DNA from: Thermoflexales bacterium | Lineage (GTDB): Bacteria; Chloroflexota; Anaerolineae; Fen-1058 | Length of the DNA stretch: 10,743 nucleotides | Reading direction: 5' to 3' | Assembly: GCA_017999195.1 (NCBI GenBank) | Contig: JAGOBP010000029.1 | Span: forward strand, 3,895-14,637 | Shown here: piece after piece, positions 1 to 5,558 of the stretch | How the letters are laid out: each line of letters starts with the position of its first letter | Position numbering within the stretch: position 1 is the stretch's first letter | Notes under the pieces: model-generated | Told to the model about the DNA's origin: nothing | Seen by the model: the letters and a program-made list of their open reading frames with translations, nothing else | Database searches by the model: none | Translations under genes and position numbers: made by a program

Positions 1-67
1 GTGACGAGTGACGAGTGACGAGTGACGAGTGACGAGTGACGAGTGACGAGTGACGAGTGACGAGTGA
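1..67. repeat. GTGACGA heptamer tandem array (9 full units + GTGA)
   Basis: Nine perfect GTGACGA units run from base 1, followed by a partial GTGA at 64-67. The array touches the window edge, so its true length is unknown. Each unit carries TGA on the + strand, and because seven is not a multiple of three, successive units place TGA in all three forward frames; the reverse strand of the array carries no stop. A second array of the same unit (7965-7989) supplies the stop codon of the TMEM175-like gene, so this one probably closes a + strand gene lying to the left. There are no spacers, so it is not CRISPR. Heptamer arrays are known as STRR sequences in heterocystous cyanobacteria; the relation to those is only an analogy. 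Confidence 0.95.
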
Positions 68-96
68 GACGCCCGATCGAAATTCGATCGGGCGTC
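68..96 (+). terminator. Perfect hairpin after heptamer array
   Basis: GACGCCCGATCGAA (68-81) is exactly complementary to TTCGATCGGGCGTC (83-96), giving a 14-bp inverted repeat around a single base. The inner pairs must open to form a loop in RNA. Only TT follows, so it is a weak classical intrinsic terminator. Its left arm contains the core ACGCCCRATCGAA also found in the hairpins at 4655-4694 and 7993-8032. Position directly after a TGA-rich array suggests transcription termination of a gene to the left. Confidence 0.6.
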
Positions 97-323
97 TTGC
101 GTCTGAGTGGTGATTGAGCAGACTTTATTCAGACGCGGGTTGGCGCGTTTCGTGCTGCACGTGGGCGGACTGACGTCGCTTGTTTAGGCCGCGGTGCATT
201 CCCAGTCTTCTCTCCCACGGCACCTGTCGTGCGGACACACGCAATACCAACACAACCCCAACACTTCAGCGACCAAAGTTGTGAGATACTGAAGCTATCT
301 CGTTTTAGGCCAGGAGGTCGCTC
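97..323. other. Intergenic region upstream of the phosphodiesterase gene
   Basis: No gene is supported here; the short open frame starting at 229 overlaps the signal peptide of the next gene in another frame. An 8-bp inverted repeat, GCGTCTGA (99-106) with TCAGACGC (129-136), could form a stem with a 22-base loop. I found no convincing sigma-70 promoter; TGAGATACT (282-290) resembles an extended -10 but has no matching -35. A clear AGGAGG ribosome binding site lies at 312-317. Confidence 0.5.
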
Positions 324-2270
324 ATGTCCAAACCCACCGCACTTTGGGCGACAGCGGGTGTCGCCCTCATCATGCTGCTTCTGCCCGTTCGCACGCTGGC
401 CGACGAACCTCGCCGCCGGGTCGTGCTGATTCAGGCCGATGCCGCCCGTGCCGACTTCCTCGATCAGTTTCTGGCCGACGGCACGCTGCCACCCGAGGGC
501 GGCTTCGCCACCCTGGCGCGCTCATTCAAGGCCACGTTTAGCACCGTGGTCACGCCCAGTCTGACCACGCCCAATCTGGCGACGATGGTCACTGGCGCTT
601 ATCCCCAGAAACACGGCATGATCACCAATGTCTATCCGCCGTTGACGGGCACCGTGACTTCGGGCCTTTACGCCCACCAGCAGCCGCTGGGCGTCGAGGG
701 CATCTGGTCGGCCGCGCTGCAAGCCGGAAAAAACGTAGGCTTGATTCGCACCGTGGGCGTCAACGATAACTCACTGAGCAACACGTGGACGCTGAATTTT
801 CACGAACAACGCGCCGCCGCCAAACTGATCCGACCAACCGCAAGTGATTGGAGTTCCGATCTGAGCGAGTGGAATCTGGGTTCGTTTGCCAATGCCTATT
901 CCCCGCGCGTCATGACGTTTACACTGCAAGATGATTATGCCTCGCCCAACGCTTACGCCTTCAACGTCGTCGCGCTCGATCGGAACAGCGCCGGAACCTA
1001 TGACGCGCTCGTCATCGACGACGATCGCGATCTGAGCAACGGCTATTTTGGCGTGCGCCCGCCACGCGAAGGCACGATGTCGCAAACCGCGCCGCTGGCC
1101 ATGATCGGCGACTGGTCGTCGGTGATCTTCACCAGCACCAACACCACGACCGGCCTCAGCGGGACGGTGATGGGCGCTTACCTCAAACTCTATGATTATT
1201 CGGTCAAACCGCTCACGATTGCTTTGTACGCGACCGGCGTGTGGTATAACCCAGGCCATCCGCGCGCGTGGGTCAACGATCTCTATCGGACGAGCGGGCC
1301 GTTCCCGCGCCTCGCGCCGATCGGCGGGATCACGACCGAAATCGACGAGCTCAACTTCGCCCACCGTGAAGACAACTTCTTCCGCGATGCTGCGCTGGCG
1401 GTGCTGCGCCGCGATGATTGGGATCTCGTCATCACCTATCAGGGCCTCATTGATAGCAGCGAACATCGCTACCTGTTGACCGATCCGCGACAAGGGTGGT
1501 ACACCGATCCAATTTCGACCACATATTGGGAGCGGATTCGTGAAAGTTATCAGGCCGTTGATGAGTTAATCACCACGATCTCTAACACTGTGGGACTGAC
1601 ACAGACCGATATTCTGGTGGCCTCCGATCACGGTCAAGCGCCGGTTCATACGGCGCTGTATATCAATCGCGTGTTGGCGCAAGCGGGTATTTCAGTCACT
1701 GCGCCGATCTCGGCGTATGCTCAAGCGGGCAGCGGCTATGCTTACGTGTACATCAATACCACGGCGCGCACCGGCGGCGTGATTGCGCCGGAAGGCACCG
1801 CAGAGTACACCGCCACCCAGGACGCCATCATTACGGCGCTCGAAAATTTCACCGACACCGATCAGTTGACAGGCGAAATCGTTTATCCCTTCGATCACGT
1901 CATTCGCAAACAAGACCTCGGCGCGCACGGCCTGGGCATCGCCACCGTCGGCGATGTGTTTGCCAGTGTGCAGCCCGGTTATAGTTTGGCCGGAGCGACA
2001 AGCGCCGGGCCGCTCACCAGTTCAATCGCGGCTGGCGGCTCGCATGGCTACGCGCCGGAATGGAGCGAGATGCGCGGGATTTTCCTCGGAGCGGGACCGC
2101 ACATCGGATCGATCGAGTCGCGGCCAACCCGATTGATCGACGTGACCCCGACGATCGCCGATCTGTTGAGCCTCGCTCCATTAGCCGATGCGGATGGGAC
2201 TTCGCTGCGTCTGACGCGCTGGAGAGTATTTCTGCCCGTTGTGCAGTCTGAGATCATGTCGCCCGAATAA
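324..2270 (+). CDS. Secreted type I phosphodiesterase/nucleotide pyrophosphatase-like enzyme
   Basis: Predicted exported metal-dependent phosphodiesterase of the alkaline phosphatase superfamily (NPP type), 648 residues. The ATG follows AGGAGG by six bases. A signal peptide is visible: short polar start, hydrophobic stretch at 12-21, and an Ala-Asp junction near 26-27. The two-metal site is complete: Asp39 (IQADA), nucleophile Thr81 (TTPN), Asp377 and His381 (DSSEH), Asp435-His436 (SDHG) and His574 (SHGY). Order and local spacing match NPP enzymes, but Thr81 to Asp377 spans about 296 residues against roughly 120 in the Xanthomonas NPP, so there is a large insertion around residues 140-330. 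The tail carries VFLPVV (635-640), a motif also seen in the secreted protein at 3604-4638. Substrate is unknown: nucleotides, phospholipid head groups or other phosphodiesters are possible, and phosphomonoesters cannot be excluded. No strong terminator follows. Confidence 0.85.
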   Translation: MSKPTALWATAGVALIMLLLPVRTLADEPRRRVVLIQADAARADFLDQFLADGTLPPEGGFATLARSFKATFSTVVTPSLTTPNLATMVTGAYPQKHGMITNVYPPLTGTVTSGLYAHQQPLGVEGIWSAALQAGKNVGLIRTVGVNDNSLSNTWTLNFHEQRAAAKLIRPTASDWSSDLSEWNLGSFANAYSPRVMTFTLQDDYASPNAYAFNVVALDRNSAGTYDALVIDDDRDLSNGYFGVRPPREGTMSQTAPLAMIGDWSSVIFTSTNTTTGLSGTVMGAYLKLYDYSVKPLTIALYATGVWYNPGHPRAWVNDLYRTSGPFPRLAPIGGITTEIDELNFAHREDNFFRDAALAVLRRDDWDLVITYQGLIDSSEHRYLLTDPRQGWYTDPISTTYWERIRESYQAVDELITTISNTVGLTQTDILVASDHGQAPVHTALYINRVLAQAGISVTAPISAYAQAGSGYAYVYINTTARTGGVIAPEGTAEYTATQDAIITALENFTDTDQLTGEIVYPFDHVIRKQDLGAHGLGIATVGDVFASVQPGYSLAGATSAGPLTSSIAAGGSHGYAPEWSEMRGIFLGAGPHIGSIESRPTRLIDVTPTIADLLSLAPLADADGTSLRLTRWRVFLPVVQSEIMSPE

Positions 2271-2322
2271 AACCGCGTGGTGTTTTGAGTGCGTGTCAAA
2301 GTTTTGCGCGGCCTGTGGTCCA

Positions 2323-2436
2323 GCGATTAAAATCGCACCTGATGGGCGTACCGCCGACCGTCGGCCTACGCCGACGAAGCCCCGTCCACGAAGGTGGACG
2401 TTCAGCCAACGGCTCTACAGGCGCGATTTCAATCGC
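2323..2436. repeat. Structured intergenic repeat with terminal inverted repeats
   Basis: GCGATTAAAATCGC (2323-2336) and GCGATTTCAATCGC (2423-2436) pair with each other with one mismatch, and each is itself a near palindrome. One mismatch inward, CCTG (2338-2341) pairs with CAGG (2418-2421). Inside lie two perfect 7-bp hairpins: CGTCGGC-CTAC-GCCGACG (2359-2376) and CGTCCAC-GAAG-GTGGACG (2383-2400). Together they could form a closed stem carrying two arms. No reading frame through it looks like a protein. I recall similar interspersed elements in Chloroflexota and filamentous cyanobacteria, but that is memory, not a search. Only one copy is in this window, so its status as a repeat family is inferred. 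Confidence 0.6.
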
Positions 2437-2489
2437 CAGCCTGGCGCTGCCGAAAAACAATGCCATGCACTCTGGTATTTTTCGGACTG

Positions 2490-2518
2490 TTGAATCACCC
2501 GCAAGTTTCAGTTATACT
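2490..2518 (+). promoter_or_regulatory. Sigma-70-type promoter for the degV-family gene
   Basis: TTGAAT (2490-2495) and TATACT (2513-2518) are separated by 17 bases, matching four and five of six consensus positions. A start near 2525 would give a 5' leader of about 23 bases containing the GGAGGAG ribosome binding site at 2537-2543. Confidence 0.65.
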
Positions 2519-2547
2519 TGCGCATCCAATTCGCCCGGAGGAGCCGC

Positions 2548-3399
2548 ATGCCACGCATCGCCATCATCACCGATACGGACGCCAGTTTGCCGCGCGCCCT
2601 GGCCGACAAACATCATATTCGACAAGTCCCCATTGTGATTCAATTTGGCGATCAGTCGCTCTTGACCGACAACGACCTCGACGACGCGCAGTTGTTTGCG
2701 CGGATCGATCGAGACGGAAAACTGCCCACCACGTCGGCGCCGTCGCCGGGTCAATTTGTAACAGCGTTTCAAGCGGCCTTTGATGAAGGGGCCGATCACG
2801 TGATCTGCTTCAACGTCAGCAGCGCGATCAGCGCCACTTATGCGGCGGCCGTCAATGCGCGTAATCTGCTGCCCGATCGCGACATCACCGTGATCGATAC
2901 GCAGAGTTTGTCACTGGGGCAAGGCTTCATGGCGATTGCCGCCGCCGAGGCCGCGCACGCGGGCGCGGCCAAAGAAGAGTGCATCGCACGCGCGCAGGAT
3001 GTGGGCCAACGTGCGCATGTGTTCGCCGCGCTGTCGACGCTGAAGTATCTGGCGATGAGCGGGCGCGTGGGCGCGATTGCCGCAGGCATGGCGGGGCTGT
3101 TGAATATCAAACCCATCCTCACCATTCGCGACGGCAAGTTGGAAATGCTGGAGAAAGTGCGCACGCAGAAGAAATCCTGGGCGCGGGTGCTGGAACTGGC
3201 TGATGGCATTATCGCCGGACAAGCGGTGGAGCAACTGGCGATCGTGCATGTGGCCGCGCCCGAAGCCGCACGCGAATTTGAGAAGATGCTGCGTGTCACG
3301 CTGAACTGCCCGCCCGAAGTTTTGATTGCAGAGTTGACACCGGGACTATCGGTTCACACTGGTTCGGGTCTGGTGGGCCTGGCCTTCGTTTCAGGCTGA
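2548..3399 (+). CDS. DegV family fatty-acid-binding protein
   Basis: A 283-residue DegV-family protein, the usual length. Family members bind a fatty acid between two alpha/beta lobes; some Gram-positive homologues (FakB) present it to the FakA kinase for phospholipid synthesis, but no fakA is nearby. Visible motifs: TDTDASLP (8-15), TTSAPSPGQF (61-70), SSAISATY (91-98), DTQSLSLGQG (117-126), LKYLAMSGRVGA (165-176) and LLNIKPIL (184-191). The Thr near 61-62 and Ser near 91-92 lie where the fatty acid carboxylate is held in characterised DegV proteins. The ATG at 2548 is preferred to an in-frame TTG at 2518 because GGAGGAG lies just upstream, the TTG falls inside the promoter, and homology starts at the MPRIAIITD strand. 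It has its own promoter and terminator, so it is probably monocistronic. Confidence 0.93.
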   Translation: MPRIAIITDTDASLPRALADKHHIRQVPIVIQFGDQSLLTDNDLDDAQLFARIDRDGKLPTTSAPSPGQFVTAFQAAFDEGADHVICFNVSSAISATYAAAVNARNLLPDRDITVIDTQSLSLGQGFMAIAAAEAAHAGAAKEECIARAQDVGQRAHVFAALSTLKYLAMSGRVGAIAAGMAGLLNIKPILTIRDGKLEMLEKVRTQKKSWARVLELADGIIAGQAVEQLAIVHVAAPEAAREFEKMLRVTLNCPPEVLIAELTPGLSVHTGSGLVGLAFVSG

Positions 3400-3454
3400 T
3401 AACACCTCAACCGCAGGTCCGGTGGACTTGGCAACAATTTATCGAGACGCAGTT

Positions 3455-3494
3455 AAACGGCGCTAGCCCGCACTTGATCGGCTAGCGCCGTTTT
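3455..3494 (+). terminator. Intrinsic terminator of the degV-family gene
   Basis: AAACGGCGCTAGCC (3455-3468) pairs perfectly with GGCTAGCGCCGTTT (3480-3493) across an 11-base loop, giving a 14-bp GC-rich stem ending in TTTT (3491-3494) and then GTCT. It sits 55 bases after the degV-family stop. The A-rich left foot means it could also work on the other strand. Confidence 0.8.
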
Positions 3495-3536
3495 GTCTCG
3501 CATCAATGGGCAACAACTTGACCATCGAGGTGTGAT

Positions 3537-3564
3537 TTGCTCTTTCGGCAATCGTGCGTATCAT
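3537..3564 (+). promoter_or_regulatory. Possible promoter for the secreted lectin-like gene
   Basis: TTGCTC (3537-3542) and TATCAT (3559-3564) with a 16-base spacer. The -10 matches five of six positions; the -35 matches only three. A start near 3571 would give a leader of about 33 bases before the ATG at 3604. Another -35-like TTGACC at 3518 has no fitting -10. Confidence 0.35.
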
Positions 3565-3603
3565 ATCGGTCCGACGGGGGGAAACCAAACAGCGAGGAAA
3601 ACC

Positions 3604-4638
3604 ATGAAGCACTTTGCATCCGGGCTGGTCAGTTTGAGTATCGTCATCGTCGCGTTGATCTGCATGCAGGCGACTCTCCGTCAAAACGAAGCAGTCGCAC
3701 GTCCGCTGGCTGACCAGCCAGCCGCAAGTTCCCCGGTGCTGTCTTCAAATGACCCGATTACGCCCACGGGCTACTTTACCAGTTACCTTCCCATCGTCAG
3801 TTGGCCGGAAGCGATCGTGGCCGGACACATTGCGGATAATGACACGCCCATCGCCAATGTGCTGATTTCGACCACGCTTGGACGAAGCACCACCACCGAC
3901 GCCAATGGCAACTATCAATTACATTTGCCCAATGGTTCGCATACTCTGACCCCGTTGCTTGCCGGGTACTCTTTTGCGCCCACCCAGCTTCTGGTGGACG
4001 TGTCGGCGGATATGAGCGGTCTGAACTTTGAGGCGGTCCCGCCGCCCTGTACCGCCGGAGCGACCGTGTTCTTTGATAACTTCAGCAATGGCAACAGCGG
4101 CTGGGGCGAAGAAAACATTGCGGCGTGGTATCGCCATTACATTGACAACGAATACGAGGCAGCGCTTCAAGTCAATACTGAACTCCATCAACCGGCGCCC
4201 AATGTCGGCAACACGCTTGACAACTTCATAGTTAGCGCAGATATGCGACAAACTGATAATCCTGTGTACCCCGATCAATATGGCGTATGGATTGGCTCAA
4301 CCAGCGCTGGTAAATACTATAGGTTCTTTGTAAAACCTGACACCGCGTCTGTTCAATTTGGCAACTATGGCATATCCTACTTTGATGGTTCTCAGCCAAT
4401 TTGGCTTGGGAAAGGCGGCGGAACGTCAAACGCCGTAAACATGGAAACTGCGGTCAATTTTGTGAAAGTTCACCGCTGCGGGACTCGCTACTATTTCTAC
4501 GCTAACGACACCCTGCTCACGACTGTCGTTTTGCCTGAATTAGCCGGGCAACATTTGAGTGCCGGTTACTATGTCAAAACACAAAGCAATGCTATCGTGC
4601 GGCTCGATAATTTCCGCATCCAGAACGTCGCTCCTTAA
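3604..4638 (+). CDS. Secreted protein: CarboxypepD_reg-like domain plus lectin-like beta-sandwich
   Basis: A 344-residue predicted exported protein of unknown function. Start at ATG 3604 is set by GAGGAAA at 3594-3600 and by the signal sequence: MK followed by a hydrophobic stretch at 8-20 and a likely Ala-rich cleavage site near 30-37. An upstream in-frame TTG at 3493 lies inside the preceding terminator and is rejected. Residues 59-66 carry a YLPIVS segment. Residues 70-143 resemble a carboxypeptidase-regulatory-like/Ig-like fold (VAGHIADNDTPIANVLIS, then TTTDANGNYQLHLPNGSHTL). A Pro-Pro-Pro-Cys linker near 146-149 leads to a C-terminal region (about 152-340) with FFDNFSNGNSGW, YYRFFVKP, HRCGTRYYFYANDTLL and LDNFRIQN, typical of concanavalin A-like sandwich domains. 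Cys149 and Cys292 could form a disulfide. It may bind carbohydrate or a surface ligand; there are no clear catalytic residues. Confidence 0.8.
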   Translation: MKHFASGLVSLSIVIVALICMQATLRQNEAVARPLADQPAASSPVLSSNDPITPTGYFTSYLPIVSWPEAIVAGHIADNDTPIANVLISTTLGRSTTTDANGNYQLHLPNGSHTLTPLLAGYSFAPTQLLVDVSADMSGLNFEAVPPPCTAGATVFFDNFSNGNSGWGEENIAAWYRHYIDNEYEAALQVNTELHQPAPNVGNTLDNFIVSADMRQTDNPVYPDQYGVWIGSTSAGKYYRFFVKPDTASVQFGNYGISYFDGSQPIWLGKGGGTSNAVNMETAVNFVKVHRCGTRYYFYANDTLLTTVVLPELAGQHLSAGYYVKTQSNAIVRLDNFRIQNVAP

Positions 4639-4654
4639 GTAAGCGCAATCTCAA

Positions 4655-4694
4655 AATGCCGACGCCCAATCGAATCTGATCGGGCGTCGGCATT
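4655..4694. terminator. Bidirectional terminator between convergent genes
   Basis: AATGCCGACGCCC (4655-4667) pairs perfectly with GGGCGTCGGCATT (4682-4694); after one A-C mismatch, ATC (4669-4671) and GAT (4678-4680) extend the stem. On the minus strand the stem ends in TTTT, so it best serves the methyltransferase gene, but it also follows the + strand gene by 16 bases. It shares the core ACGCCCAATCGAA with the hairpins at 68-96 and 7993-8032, although here its partner arm has drifted. Confidence 0.8.
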
Positions 4695-4707
4695 GCTAGC
4701 GTTAGTC

Positions 4708-5466
4708 TCAGGCTGGCGTGGCGACGGCGATGAGTTTATCGCTGCCGGTATCAAACGGCTCCAAGTCATATGAGCCATAAATCTCTTTCACATCGAAGCC
4801 GCCCAACTTCAACAGCAGCTGCATTTCATGCCGGAAAATAAAGCGGAATTGCGTCGTCAGCGTCGAGCGAACCACTTGCCCGTCGGCAGCAACGCAATCG
4901 GCAAAATAGGTGATGTCTTGCAATTGCTGGCCCCAATCGGTGCTGCGCGCCAGCCACAACTGCGCCGACTCGCCCGTGTCCGCATCCAGCACATTGCGCT
5001 GCAAGATCAGGCGACAATCATCGGCGGCGTGCGCGGGGTCGGGGTTGAAACAATCGAGCACCAGCAGGCCGCCCGGCCGCAGATGTTTCTTGATCGAACT
5101 CAATGTGGCAAGTTGATCATCCAACGTGAGATTGTGCAAGAACGTGTTGATCGGCGCGATGATCAAACCAAAATGCTGATCGAGTTTGAAGCGGCGCATA
5201 TCACCGGTCATCATCCGCACCCGATCGGTTAGCTGGGCCTCTGCGATCTTCTGCTGGGCGATGGCGCGCATCGCCGCCGAAGGTTCCAGCCCGACAACGG
5301 TGTGCCCCGCTTCGGCCAGCGCCAAGGCAACACGCGCCGTGCCCGCGCCGATTTCCAAGATCGGCCCGCCGGTGCGTTCGGCAAAGCCCAAATACATCTC
5401 CAAATCGTCTTCAATGTCCGCGTAGAAAAGGTCGTAGACTTGGGCAAAAGAGTCGTAGTTGTTCAT
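4708..5466 (-). CDS. Class I SAM-dependent methyltransferase
   Basis: A 252-residue Rossmann-fold methyltransferase, substrate unknown. SAM-binding motif I is ILEIGAGTARVALALAEAG (36-54), with Glu38 and the glycines of GAGT. The acidic residue after strand 2 is Glu61 (GLEPS), motif II is TGDMRRF (87-93) with Asp89, and motif IV lies around IIAPINTFLHNL (102-113). LRPGGLLVLDCFNP (129-142) is the usual post-motif segment. The C-terminal half (150-240) is antiparallel-strand rich and ends with the FDVKEIYGSYDLEPF segment common in small-molecule methyltransferases. The start at 5466 is set by homology (YDSFAQVYDLFY opening). No Shine-Dalgarno sequence precedes it, and a -10-like element sits only seven bases upstream, so the mRNA may be leaderless. 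It converges on the lectin-like gene and diverges from hutU. Confidence 0.88.
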   Translation of the reverse strand: MNNYDSFAQVYDLFYADIEDDLEMYLGFAERTGGPILEIGAGTARVALALAEAGHTVVGLEPSAAMRAIAQQKIAEAQLTDRVRMMTGDMRRFKLDQHFGLIIAPINTFLHNLTLDDQLATLSSIKKHLRPGGLLVLDCFNPDPAHAADDCRLILQRNVLDADTGESAQLWLARSTDWGQQLQDITYFADCVAADGQVVRSTLTTQFRFIFRHEMQLLLKLGGFDVKEIYGSYDLEPFDTGSDKLIAVATPA

Positions 5467-5472
5467 GCCGCA

Positions 5473-5501
5473 AGTTTAACAGGCATCGCTTAGTTGAGCA
5501 A
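5473..5501 (-). promoter_or_regulatory. Possible leaderless promoter of the methyltransferase gene
   Basis: On the minus strand TTGCTC (5501-5496) and TAAACT (5478-5473) are 17 bases apart. The expected start of transcription falls at about the ATG. Match quality is modest (three and four of six). Its -35 overlaps the -35 of the hutU promoter on the other strand. Confidence 0.35.
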
Positions 5502-5522
5502 AACGACTAATCAGATTACAAT
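5494..5522 (+). promoter_or_regulatory. Sigma-70-type promoter for hutU
   Basis: TTGAGC (5494-5499) and TACAAT (5517-5522) with a 17-base spacer, matching four and five of six consensus positions. A start near 5529 leaves a 30-base leader with GGAGG at 5550-5554 before the ATG at 5559. No operator or palindrome for a HutC-type repressor is evident. Confidence 0.65.
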
Positions 5523-5558
5523 CTTTCACACACCCCACTCATTCTTCACGGAGGCTCC

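Noticed and set aside
1..67. CRISPR array
   Set aside because: The repeat is a 7-base unit with no spacers and no cas genes nearby.
282..290. Extended -10-like TGAGATACT upstream of the phosphodiesterase gene
   Set aside because: The hexamer matches only four of six positions and no -35 is present at 16-18 bases, so I did not list it as a promoter.
771..1493. A 240-codon minus-strand open frame inside the phosphodiesterase gene
   Set aside because: It overlaps a gene whose metal-binding residues are all present, has no ribosome binding site, and shows shadow-like Arg/Ile/Ala-rich composition.
2239..2783. Three overlapping + strand open frames covering the intergenic repeat and the degV start
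   Set aside because: They run through inverted-repeat DNA and the degV coding region in other frames, with Arg/Ser/Pro-rich translations and no start signals.
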